Of a stretch of DNA of 64,000 bases, positions 26,477-34,339 are shown piece by piece. Source of the DNA: JACVRW01 sp963846505 (lineage in GTDB: Bacteria; Actinomycetota; Thermoleophilia; Solirubrobacterales; Thermoleophilaceae); NCBI GenBank assembly GCA_963846505.1, contig CAWJWD010000004.1:496001-560000 (forward strand), read 5' to 3'. Each line of letters opens with the position of its first letter. The first letter of the stretch is position 1. A program made the translations under genes and the position numbers. The notes under the pieces are model-generated. The model saw only the letters and a list, made by a program, of their open reading frames with translations. It was not told the DNA's origin and made no database searches.

Positions 26477-28462
26477 GTGCGCTCGCCCCTTCCATTCCTC
26501 CTGGCCGTCCTGGCCACAGCCGCCTGCGTGGCCGCGCCCGCGGTCGCCCAGACGCCGGCGCCGACGCCGACCGTTCCCACCACGCCCACCCCTCCGCCGC
26601 CTCCGCCGGCGCCCGCGCCCAAGCTCGTGGTGCAGAAGCCGCAGGCGCGCACGCTCGTCTACGAGGGGCAGTCCGACCGCTTCCTGCTCGGCGGCGTCTG
26701 GTACTTCCGCCAGGACGACACGTTCGTCGGCGACGGCGAGCGCTGGTTCTCGCAGCGTGACCTCTCGGGCTGGACGGCGATCCGCACGCCGCACAACTGG
26801 AACGCCACCGACACGACGCTCGACAAGGCGTCGGTGGGTTGGTATCGCAAGGAGTTCGTCCTGCCGAAGTCCCCCAAGGGCGAGGACCGCTTCTGGAAGG
26901 TCCGCTTCCAGGGCGCCAACTATCGCTCGAAGGTGTGGCTCAACGGCAAGGCGATCGGCGGCTTCACCGGCTACTTCCCGTTCGAAGTCGATCTCGGCAA
27001 GGCGCTCAGGAAGGGGCGCAACACGCTCGTGGTCAAGGTGTCGACCCTGCGCAGCCGGACGGACCTCACGCACTGGCGCCCGGCCGCGTTCAACGGCTTC
27101 GGCACCGGCGGCTGGTGGAACTTCGGCGGCCTGCTGCGCGAGGTCTACCTGCGCCGCATCGACACCGTCGACGTCGAGAGCGTGCGCGCGCTGCCGCACG
27201 TGCGGCGGGTGGGCGGACCGGCCGAGGTGGACGTCTACGCCTCGGTCCGCAACCCGACCAAGCGCGACCAGATGGTGACCGTCGCGGTCACGGTCGGCGG
27301 CGAGCGCGTGCAGACGCTGCCGCGCGAGGTCGTCGCAAACACCGCGCGCACCTTCCACGCCAGCGTGACGCTGGACCGTCCGCGCCTCTGGCAGCCAGGG
27401 CGGCCGTACCTCTACCCCACGACCGTCGCCGCCGGCACCGAGGGCGTGCGCCGCAGCTCCTACCGCCTGCGCCTGGGCGTGAAGAAGCTCGAGGTCGCCA
27501 AGGGCGGGATCATCGAGCTCAACGGGCGCCCGGTGAACCTGCGCGGCGCCAGCATCCACGAGGACGACGTCAACACCGGCGCGATCGTGACCACGCCCAC
27601 GCGCGTGCGCATGATCAACCGGCTCCAGGACATCGGCGCCAGCCTCACGCGCTCGCACTATCCGCTCGACCCGCGCTTCCTCGAGGCCTTCGACCGTGCC
27701 GGCATCCTCTACTGGCTCGACGCGCCGGTCTACCAGCTGCCGAACTCGTTCTTCGATCAGGCGGGCATCCGCGCGGCGGCCAAGCGCGCGGTGCGGCTGA
27801 CGGTGCTCAAGAACGTCAACCACGCCTCGATCATGACCTGGGCGCTCGCCAACGAGCCGGCCGGCAACCGCTCCGAGCTGGGCGTGATCGGCGGCGGCCT
27901 GGCGCGCTTCATCAAGGACGGCGCCGCCGAGGTGCGCTCGCTCGACGACACGCGCCTGGTCGCGATCGACCGCCAGTCGCGCGTGGGCGAGCCGCTGTCC
28001 CACCCCTCCTATCGCTACCTCGACGCGCTTGGGGTCAACGAGTACTTCGGCTGGTACCCCTCCTACCAGGCCAAGCTGCAGCGCGAGCCCACGACGTCGG
28101 CGGAGCTCGGCCCCTACCTCGACTCGCTCCATCGCGCCAACCCGAACCTCGGCCTGCTGGTGACCGAGTTCGGCGCCGAGGCCAAGGGGCCCGGTCCGGT
28201 CGAGCAGCGCGGCAGCTACGCCTACCAACAGCAGTTCGTGCTCGACCACCTGAAGACCCACGGCTCCAAGCGCTTCATCAACGGCTCGCTGATCTGGGCG
28301 CTGCGCGACTTCCGCGTCGAGCCGACCTGGAGCGGCGGTGCCCCGGCGGGCTGGACGACCCCGCCCTGGAACAACAAGAGCCTGATCGAGGAAGACGGCA
28401 CCCTCAAGCCCGTGTACAACGACGTGCGCAAGCGCTGGCGACGTGTCAAGCCGCTGCGCTAG
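26477..28462 (+). CDS. Secreted glycoside hydrolase family 2 protein
   Basis: A 661-residue exported enzyme. The GTG at 26477 gives a clean signal peptide (residues ~1-24, ending APAVAQ), followed by a Pro/Thr-rich linker to about residue 48. GH2 modules follow: a sugar-binding jelly roll with GVWYFRQ and RTPHNWNATDT, an immunoglobulin-like domain and the TIM barrel. The acid/base Glu is in MTWALANEPAGN and the nucleophile Glu in LLVTEFGAEA. Both catalytic residues are present, so activity is likely. Beta-glucuronidase, galactosidase or mannosidase cannot be distinguished. Upstream in-frame codons to 26294 exist but lack protein-like composition. Confidence 0.88.
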   Translation: MRSPLPFLLAVLATAACVAAPAVAQTPAPTPTVPTTPTPPPPPPAPAPKLVVQKPQARTLVYEGQSDRFLLGGVWYFRQDDTFVGDGERWFSQRDLSGWTAIRTPHNWNATDTTLDKASVGWYRKEFVLPKSPKGEDRFWKVRFQGANYRSKVWLNGKAIGGFTGYFPFEVDLGKALRKGRNTLVVKVSTLRSRTDLTHWRPAAFNGFGTGGWWNFGGLLREVYLRRIDTVDVESVRALPHVRRVGGPAEVDVYASVRNPTKRDQMVTVAVTVGGERVQTLPREVVANTARTFHASVTLDRPRLWQPGRPYLYPTTVAAGTEGVRRSSYRLRLGVKKLEVAKGGIIELNGRPVNLRGASIHEDDVNTGAIVTTPTRVRMINRLQDIGASLTRSHYPLDPRFLEAFDRAGILYWLDAPVYQLPNSFFDQAGIRAAAKRAVRLTVLKNVNHASIMTWALANEPAGNRSELGVIGGGLARFIKDGAAEVRSLDDTRLVAIDRQSRVGEPLSHPSYRYLDALGVNEYFGWYPSYQAKLQREPTTSAELGPYLDSLHRANPNLGLLVTEFGAEAKGPGPVEQRGSYAYQQQFVLDHLKTHGSKRFINGSLIWALRDFRVEPTWSGGAPAGWTTPPWNNKSLIEEDGTLKPVYNDVRKRWRRVKPLR

Positions 28463-28467
28463 GTCAC

Positions 28468-28473
28468 TACCCT
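28468..28473 (+). promoter_or_regulatory. Putative -10 box of leaderless lipoprotein mRNA
   Basis: TACCCT ends eight bases before ATG 28482 and just after the GH2 stop; no Shine-Dalgarno is present. Confidence 0.4.
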
Positions 28474-28481
28474 CCCGCCCG

Positions 28482-28853
28482 ATGCCGAGGTCCGTCGTCC
28501 TCTTCTCGCTGCTTGCGCTGGCGCTCGTGGCGGCGGGCTGCGGCGGAAGCTACGACCCTCGCGCCGGCCTGCCGACGACCGTCAGCGAGGACGACACGCG
28601 CGCCGTCGCGCTCATCTGCATGACCGAGCACGAGGACCTCGACGCCCGGCTCGAGGGCAAGGAGGACATCGTCGTCGGCGACCGGCGGACGGGCCCGCGG
28701 ATCCGCTTCTTCCTCACCGGCGGCGAGTCGGAGGCGGCGCAGTTCGAGGGTCGCGGCGAGGGCAGCGAGCAGATCGGCAGCACGCTGCTGTTCGTGCGCG
28801 AGGGCTCGGACGACGAGCTCGAGCGCATCGAGTTCTGCCTCGACCGCCTCTAG
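28482..28853 (+). CDS. Small putative lipoprotein
   Basis: A 123-residue protein with a lipoprotein signal: MPRSVVLFSLLALALVAAGC, where the Cys at 20 follows a lipobox-like V-A-A-G. The mature part is acidic, with a pair of cysteines (about 46 and 119), and of no recognised family. It lies between the GH2 gene and the Tat-exported sulfatase-fold gene, two bases before the latter's GTG, so these are cotranscribed. The function is unknown; an accessory role to the surface enzymes is a guess based on position only. Confidence 0.72.
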   Translation: MPRSVVLFSLLALALVAAGCGGSYDPRAGLPTTVSEDDTRAVALICMTEHEDLDARLEGKEDIVVGDRRTGPRIRFFLTGGESEAAQFEGRGEGSEQIGSTLLFVREGSDDELERIEFCLDRL

Positions 28854-28855
28854 CC

Positions 28856-30328
28856 GTGGCCGACCTCAGTCGCCGCGACTTCCTCCGCGCAGCGGGCGCC
28901 GGCGCGGCTGGCGCGACGCTGCTCGGCGCCGCCGGCTGTGCGAACCCGCTGCGCTCGCGCTCGGATCGGACCAACGTCGTGGTGGTGATCGTCGACACGC
29001 TGCGCGCCGACCACGTCGGCGCCTACGGCGCCCGGCGCGTGCAGACGCCCAACGTCGACCGCATCGTCGACGCCAGCCTGCGCTTCACGCGCACCTACCC
29101 GGAGGCGATGGTCACGCTGCCGGCGCGCCGCTCGATCTTCACCGGCCGGCGCATCTTCCCCTTCCGCTACTTCGAGCCGTACCCCGACCTCGGCCGCAGC
29201 CCCGGCTGGGAGCCGATCAACGACCTCGCGGCCACGTTCCCGGCGCTGCTGCGCAAGGCCGGCTACTGGACCGCCTGCACCACCGACAACCCCTTCTACG
29301 GCTTCACGGAGACCTACCACGACTTCCGCACGACCTTCGACCGCTTCGTCCCGGTCGAGGGCTTCGTCGGCTTTCGCAACTCGCCCTCGACGGTCTCCGA
29401 CAAGCAGCTGTACCACTGGCTGCCCAAGCCGCTGCGCACCGAGCGCTACCTGACCGGGGTGCGCAAGTACCTCGCCAACAGCGGCTACGCGCGCGTGGAC
29501 TCGCAGTCGACGGCGGCGCGCGTGTTCGGCTGGGCGAACAACCTGCTCGACGAGTGCCTGAACAAGGTCGACCCCTTCTGCCTCGTGGTCGACTGCTTCG
29601 AGCCGCACGAGCCCTGGTGCCCGCCGCGCAGGTACGTCGACATGTACGGCGATCCCGACTACCGCGGCCCCGAGCCCTCGGTCCCGCGCTACGCCCGCGC
29701 CGACTACCTCAGCGACACGCTGCTCGAGCGCATGCAGACCGTCTACGCCGCCTCGGTGACGCAGATGGACCGCTGGCTGGGCGAGTTCTGGGAGAAGCTG
29801 CAGGACAGCGAGGTCGCCGACAACACGCTCGTGATCTTCGTCAGCGACCACGGCATCCTGCTCGGGGACCGCGGCTGGACGGGCAAGGTGCCGGCCGTGC
29901 TGCACCCCGAGATGACGCACGTGCCCTTGGCGATCAAGCACCCGGACGGCAAGCGCGCCGGCGAGGCCAGCGACTGGTTCGCCTCCACGCACGACCTCGC
30001 CCCGACGCTGCTGTCGATGCTCGACGTCGACCCCTCGCCGCGGATGGAGGGCACCGACCTCTCGCCGCTGTTCGACGAGCGCCCGCTGCCACGCCGGGAG
30101 ATGGCCTACGGCGGCTACTACAACCGCCACTACGTGCGCACCGACGAGTGGTTCTACCAAGCGGACAACCACCGCCGGCAGGCCAAGCTCTTCAACCTCG
30201 AGGACGACCCGGGCGAGCTGCACGACCTCGCCGAGGAGAAGCCGGACGTCACGCGCGAGCTGTACGAGCGGATGCTGGAGCAGATCGGCGGCGAGCCGCC
30301 GCCGTACTACGGGCCGAGCAAGTCCTAG
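28856..30328 (+). CDS. Tat-exported sulfatase-family protein with Thr in place of the formylglycine Cys
   Basis: A 490-residue exported protein. The leader has a twin-arginine motif (SRRDFLRAAG, Arg6-Arg7) and ends in GAAGC, so it may be a Tat lipoprotein. The sulfatase fold is clear: VVVVIVDTLRADHVGAYG with metal Asp47, then FVSDHGILLGDRGWTGK. The canonical C/S-x-P-x-R signature appears as T-L-P-A-R (Thr87), continuing RSIFTG. Without Cys or Ser, formylglycine cannot be made, so hydrolysis by the usual sulfatase mechanism is unlikely; Thr nucleophiles occur in phosphotransferases of this superfamily. Start GTG 28856 is coupled to the lipoprotein gene. Confidence 0.85.
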   Translation: MADLSRRDFLRAAGAGAAGATLLGAAGCANPLRSRSDRTNVVVVIVDTLRADHVGAYGARRVQTPNVDRIVDASLRFTRTYPEAMVTLPARRSIFTGRRIFPFRYFEPYPDLGRSPGWEPINDLAATFPALLRKAGYWTACTTDNPFYGFTETYHDFRTTFDRFVPVEGFVGFRNSPSTVSDKQLYHWLPKPLRTERYLTGVRKYLANSGYARVDSQSTAARVFGWANNLLDECLNKVDPFCLVVDCFEPHEPWCPPRRYVDMYGDPDYRGPEPSVPRYARADYLSDTLLERMQTVYAASVTQMDRWLGEFWEKLQDSEVADNTLVIFVSDHGILLGDRGWTGKVPAVLHPEMTHVPLAIKHPDGKRAGEASDWFASTHDLAPTLLSMLDVDPSPRMEGTDLSPLFDERPLPRREMAYGGYYNRHYVRTDEWFYQADNHRRQAKLFNLEDDPGELHDLAEEKPDVTRELYERMLEQIGGEPPPYYGPSKS

Positions 30329-30340
30329 GCGGGCAGCGGC

Positions 30341-32515
30341 CTACAGCCGCTGCAGACGGCCGGCGCCGTCGACGACGAAGAACTCGATCGTGTTCTTGCC
30401 GGCGCGCAGGCTGTCCGGCGGGAGCATGGCCGAGATCAGCTCCTGGCCCTCGTCGGTCGCCAGGTAGAACGTCTTGGAGACCGCCGCGATCTTGCCGTCG
30501 ACCGCGATCGCGACGTCGTGCACCTCACCGCCTGCGCCGCCGGAGACCGTCGCCACGGGATGGGTCGGCAGGAAGTCGGTCTTCGGGTCGACGTCGTCGT
30601 AGTCGCCGGCGTCCTGCAGCTGCGCGCGCAGCTCGCCGCGCGGCGCGGGCGAGAGCGAGCCGACCGACTTGCCCAGCAGCTCCTGATGCGGGCCGATGCG
30701 GTAGATGCGGTCGGGACCGTCGGCGCCGGTGCCGAACACCTTCAGCTTGTGGTCGAGCGCGGCCGTGCGCTGACGCTGGAACTCCGCCGGCGAGACCTTC
30801 AGCGGCTCGAAGTTGTTGCGCAGGAACATGCGCAGCTCGTCGCGGTTCTGCACCGTGTCGCTGAACGCCGAGCTGCCGTCCATCTCGACCTTCGGGTCGA
30901 CGTTCAGCACGTCGAAGATCGTCGGCAGGATGTCCACGGTCTCGACGTAGGCGTCGTCGACCTTGCCGCGCTGCTGCCCCGGCGCCTTGATCAGCAGCGG
31001 GATCGAGGCGATCTCCCCCACCGTGTCCGGCTTCAGCCGACGTCGGTCGCGGCGCGCCTTCTGCAGCGCGACGCCGTGGTCGGCGGCGACGACGATCAGC
31101 GCCTCGTCGAAGGTCCCCTCGTGCTCGAGCTTGGTCCACAGCTCGGAGAGCAGATGGTCGGCGAAGCCGAGCTGCAGCAGGTGGCGCTGCAACAGCACGT
31201 CGCGCTGCTGTTCGTAGTCGAACGCCTGCACCGAGAGGCCGGGGACGCTGTCGTTGGGCGTCGTGCGGTAGCGGCGCCCGTCCGGCAGGTACTGCCAGGG
31301 CACGTGCGGCAGCAGCGCGTGCTTGAAGTCCAGCTCGGGGCGCTGGCCGGTCTCGATGCCCGCGATCCAGGCCTCGAAGCGACTCTTGCGATTCGCGTTG
31401 AGGTTCGCGATCACGTTCTGCGCCTCGCTCTGCTGACCGCCGTCGTCCTTGGCCCGCTGCTCGGTGCCGCCGTCCTCCTGGCCGCCGAAGTTGCCCCAGT
31501 TCTCGGACACCGAGGCGAGGTCCTTCTCGATCTCGGGCGGGGAGACCACGTGCAGCCAGACGAGGCCGAGGTCCTCGCTCATCGACTCGATCCGCTTCGT
31601 GTAGGACTCGTCCGGTCGCGAGTCCTCGCAGAGGTCGGGCGGACAGACGTTGGTCGCCTCCTCGGACACGTGCATCCGATGGGTCTTGCCGAACAGCGTG
31701 AAGATGCTGTTCGGATGGTCGGAGGAGGTCGGCAGGTGGTCGCGCTCGGGGTAGTTGCCGTCCATGATCGCCGGCTGCGCGCGCTCGGTGGAGTCGTAGA
31801 TCGAGTACGCGTTCGGGAACCAGGTCGCCCGGTCGGCGAGCTTGGCGAAGCCGGAGAAGCGCTTGGCGTCGATCTCGTGGTCGGCGTCCATCAGCGACAG
31901 CGACGGCAGCTCGTCGAGCAGGATCACGACGATCGGCGTGTTCGTGACGCCGCCGATCGTGCGCGCCTGCGCGTCGTCGGGGAAGGCGAGCTTGGAGATC
32001 GGCGCCGTGAACAGGAACAGCGCCAGGAACACCAGCGGCGCCGGCGAGAGGATGTTCAGGAACGAGCGCAGCGCCTCCGCGCGCGCCCACAGCACCGCGA
32101 GCCCGGCGCCGATCGCCAGCGACAGCACGATCAGCACCACGTCCGACGCGTCGAAGGCCTTCTTCAGCGCCTGCGCGGCGATCAGCGCGACGAGCACGCC
32201 GATGAAGACGACGTGCGTGCCCTCGCGCACGCGGCGGCCGAGCAGGCCGAGCAGCAGCTCGATCGCGAGCAACAGCAGCGGCGGCAGCACGACCAACAGC
32301 ACCGAGAAGCTGATGACGTCCCCGCCCGAGGAGCCACGGGCGGCGAAGAACTCGGGGTTGTCCTTCAACAGGTCGAACAGCGGCTGGGCGACCGCGAACG
32401 TCCACAACACAGCGAGGTTGAGCAGCGCCCAGAGCGACTCCTTGACCGTCACCCGGGGCGCCCGGGCTGACGACGCCGCGCCCTCGTCCGGCAGCGCGGC
32501 CTCGGCGGTGCTCAT
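30341..32515 (-). CDS. Membrane-anchored alkaline-phosphatase/sulfatase-fold protein (paralogue of 18337-20466)
   Basis: A 724-residue protein with the same plan as its paralogue. About five membrane helices occupy residues ~30-175, starting after a shared WTFAVAQPLFDLL segment. The catalytic domain has VVILLDELPSLSLMDAD, YDSTERAQPAIMDG with Thr at the nucleophile position, and VVAADHGVALQ. The loop before ~360 is longer and Gln/Asp/Glu-rich. ATG 32515 is chosen because the stop of the upstream methyltransferase overlaps it (ATGA). The paired enzymes are likely to act on the same or related surface polymers. Confidence 0.75.
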   Translation of the reverse strand: MSTAEAALPDEGAASSARAPRVTVKESLWALLNLAVLWTFAVAQPLFDLLKDNPEFFAARGSSGGDVISFSVLLVVLPPLLLLAIELLLGLLGRRVREGTHVVFIGVLVALIAAQALKKAFDASDVVLIVLSLAIGAGLAVLWARAEALRSFLNILSPAPLVFLALFLFTAPISKLAFPDDAQARTIGGVTNTPIVVILLDELPSLSLMDADHEIDAKRFSGFAKLADRATWFPNAYSIYDSTERAQPAIMDGNYPERDHLPTSSDHPNSIFTLFGKTHRMHVSEEATNVCPPDLCEDSRPDESYTKRIESMSEDLGLVWLHVVSPPEIEKDLASVSENWGNFGGQEDGGTEQRAKDDGGQQSEAQNVIANLNANRKSRFEAWIAGIETGQRPELDFKHALLPHVPWQYLPDGRRYRTTPNDSVPGLSVQAFDYEQQRDVLLQRHLLQLGFADHLLSELWTKLEHEGTFDEALIVVAADHGVALQKARRDRRRLKPDTVGEIASIPLLIKAPGQQRGKVDDAYVETVDILPTIFDVLNVDPKVEMDGSSAFSDTVQNRDELRMFLRNNFEPLKVSPAEFQRQRTAALDHKLKVFGTGADGPDRIYRIGPHQELLGKSVGSLSPAPRGELRAQLQDAGDYDDVDPKTDFLPTHPVATVSGGAGGEVHDVAIAVDGKIAAVSKTFYLATDEGQELISAMLPPDSLRAGKNTIEFFVVDGAGRLQRL

Positions 32516-33918
32516 GCCCCCTTCGGGCGCGCGTAGTACAGGACGCGCGTACCGGACTGCAGGCGCTCGGAGCGCTCGATCTCGAACGCCTCCCCGAGGC
32601 AGCGCTCGAAGAAGCCGATCTCGTAGTCCGGGTGCAGGCCGTCGCGCTTGGGCGCGAGCAGCTGCTGGACCATCGGGTCCTCGCGCGTCGGGAACTCGAT
32701 CACGAGCGCGCTGCCGAGCGACGCGAGCCAGTCGACGAACTCCTTGACCGGCACGTTGGCGCTCATCGCGACGTGGTGGATGACCGCCAGCGCCAGCACC
32801 AGGTCCGGCTTGCCGCGCTCGACCATCGTCTTGCGCTCGAGTCCGCGCCAGCCGAGTCCGGGCGACGGGTCGGCGAGGTTCATCGTCAGCGTCAGGATCT
32901 GCTCGTTGCCCTCGGCGCGCAGGTCGCGGTAGAGCAGCTCGACCGGCCCCTGGTCGGCGTCGACGGCGACGACCGTCTTCGCGCCCTCGGCCGCGATGCG
33001 CGAGTAGCGGCCGTTGTTGGCCCCCACGTCCCAGACGAGGTCCCACTCGCGCGAGGTGGCGACGGCGCGCACGAACTCGTCCTTGCGCCGGGCGTCGTCG
33101 TCGGTGTAGCTGTTGGCCGCGCCGTAGGCCGTCCAGACGCCCTCCGGCGGGTCCCAGGAGAGCCCCGACACCAGCTTGCGCATCTTGCGCACGTTGGCGA
33201 CGATGATCTCCTTCTTGAAGCCGGCGCGCTTGATCTCCGCCTTGGTCTCCTTCGGCTTGCCGGAGTAGCGCTGCTCGAGCTTGGCGTGTAGGAAGACGTT
33301 GGTGAAGACGCCCTTGCGGAAGCGGTCGCGGAAGCTCATCACCGACCGCATCTGCGCCGGCGTGATGCCGTCGATCGAGCCCCGCAGCCACGGGTGGAAG
33401 GGCGCGCCCCTCACCGCCTGCAGCAGCAGCGGGTAGAGGTAGAGCATGCAGAACTGGCGGTAGCCGATCCAGGGCTCGCCGTCACGCAGGCGCTCGTAGG
33501 AGCCGATGTCGACGAACAGCGGCTTCGCGCCCCGGAACTGGACGTTGTAGGGCGTCGAGTCCTTCAGCACGAGCTCCTGGTCGAGCGCGGCCAGCAGCAG
33601 GTCGAGCTGCACCAGCGCCGCGTCCTTGAGCATCGAGAAGGTCCACTCGTACGGGTACGAGACGAACGGGATGCGCTCGTGGCGCAGCACGCCCGCGGGC
33701 GTGTGCACGAGCAGGCCCTCGAGCGCCTTGGTGTCCTCGACGCGCTCGGTGCGCACGAGCCGCTCGTCGTCGAGCAGGCCGGTCGCGGCGAGCGCCTCGA
33801 AGTCGCTCAGGCCGTCCGCGGACAGCGCCCGGTAGACCTCGCCTCCGGCGTAGAAGACGCGACTCTCGGGGTCGCGAAAGGAGCCAGGCTCGAGGGTTGG
33901 GGCAGCAGGCGTCGTCAT
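32512..33918 (-). CDS. SAM methyltransferase with a kinase-like amino-terminal segment
   Basis: A 468-residue protein. The carboxy half is a class I methyltransferase with motif I VWDVGANNGRYSRIA and later VVAVDAD and VLALAVIHHV. The amino half contains LKDSTPYN (Lys119-Asp120...Asn125) followed 12 residues later by VDIGSYE (Asp137-Ile-Gly139). This D-x4-N plus D-x-G spacing is that of the catalytic loop and metal Asp of protein-kinase-like folds. A basic charged linker (residues 205-245) joins the halves. The target could be a sugar or lipid in the surface-glycan pathway, given the coupled sulfatase-fold gene downstream. A dual activity is inference; the amino half may be a degenerate kinase-fold domain. 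Confidence 0.7.
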   Translation of the reverse strand: MTTPAAPTLEPGSFRDPESRVFYAGGEVYRALSADGLSDFEALAATGLLDDERLVRTERVEDTKALEGLLVHTPAGVLRHERIPFVSYPYEWTFSMLKDAALVQLDLLLAALDQELVLKDSTPYNVQFRGAKPLFVDIGSYERLRDGEPWIGYRQFCMLYLYPLLLQAVRGAPFHPWLRGSIDGITPAQMRSVMSFRDRFRKGVFTNVFLHAKLEQRYSGKPKETKAEIKRAGFKKEIIVANVRKMRKLVSGLSWDPPEGVWTAYGAANSYTDDDARRKDEFVRAVATSREWDLVWDVGANNGRYSRIAAEGAKTVVAVDADQGPVELLYRDLRAEGNEQILTLTMNLADPSPGLGWRGLERKTMVERGKPDLVLALAVIHHVAMSANVPVKEFVDWLASLGSALVIEFPTREDPMVQQLLAPKRDGLHPDYEIGFFERCLGEAFEIERSERLQSGTRVLYYARPKGA

Positions 33919-33931
33919 CGGGCGGGGCGGA

Positions 33932-33937
33932 ATAGTA
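33932..33937 (-). promoter_or_regulatory. Putative -10 box of the kinase-like methyltransferase gene
   Basis: Minus-strand TACTAT lies 13 bases before ATG 33918. It is a good match to the sigma-70 -10 consensus. The 66-base gap also contains the stop of the microprotein gene at 33985. Confidence 0.4.
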
Positions 33938-33984
33938 GAGATGAAGGCGGGCGCGTCGTGCGGACGCGCCCTCGCGGCGGACGA

Positions 33985-34182
33985 CTAGGCGGGATCGGAG
34001 CTGCTGCCCGGGTCGGTCTTGGTGACCGTCGCGGTCTCCGGCTCGTCCTTCTTGATGCGCAGGAAGCGCAGGATCTTGTTCCAGTAGAGCTTCGCGGTGA
34101 CGGCCACTGCCGCCAGGCCACCGGCGAGGATCTGAAGGATCATGCTCCCGCTGCCGGGATCAAGATAGGCAAGGACTCTCAT
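33985..34182 (-). CDS. LDPGSGS membrane microprotein
   Basis: A 65-residue protein beginning MRVLAYLDPGSGSMILQIL. A single membrane helix spans about residues 13-33, followed by a basic segment (KLYWNKILRFLRIKK) and an acidic/Ser tail. The Y-L/I-D-P-G-S/T-G-S start recurs in small proteins found beside sulfatase-fold and glycosyltransferase genes in other bacteria (recollection, not searched). GGAGC lies eight bases before the ATG. It is 66 bases upstream of the methyltransferase gene on the same strand. The role is unknown; an anchor or regulator of the glycan machinery is a reasonable guess. Confidence 0.72.
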   Translation of the reverse strand: MRVLAYLDPGSGSMILQILAGGLAAVAVTAKLYWNKILRFLRIKKDEPETATVTKTDPGSSSDPA

Positions 34183-34221
34183 GCTCGAAGCTCCATGCAG
34201 ACGGGGTCGGACGAGCGACGC

Positions 34222-34227
34222 AGGCTA
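34222..34227 (-). promoter_or_regulatory. Putative -10 box of the microprotein gene
   Basis: Minus-strand TAGCCT lies 39 bases before ATG 34182, leaving a short leader with GGAGC as ribosome binding site. Confidence 0.3.
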
Positions 34228-34302
34228 GCAAAGCATCAGGCGGCCAACCCACCTCGTCATGTCACCCTCTACCCACTCCGCTCCCCACACTCCTCGCAAA
34301 TG

Positions 34303-34328
34303 TTAAATCCCTGCAAAGAAGCTGCAAA
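34303..34328 (+). promoter_or_regulatory. AT-rich recD2 promoter with repeated CTGCAAA
   Basis: TTAAAT (34303-34308) could be a -10 box 31 bases before the recD2 ATG. Two CTGCAAA copies (34311-34317 and 34322-34328) follow 11 bases apart, one helical turn, with a further GCAAA at 34296. They could bind a regulator; the evidence is repeat spacing only. Confidence 0.3.
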
Positions 34329-34339
34329 AGCGGGCTCCG

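Noticed and set aside
23753..28261. A 1,502-codon open frame on the minus strand running across several genes
   Set aside because: It lies antisense to the GH2 gene and out of frame with the flippase and GT genes. Its composition (Arg/Ala/Gly/Asp repeats without motifs) is the usual shadow of high-GC coding DNA, whereas the other frames encode clear families.
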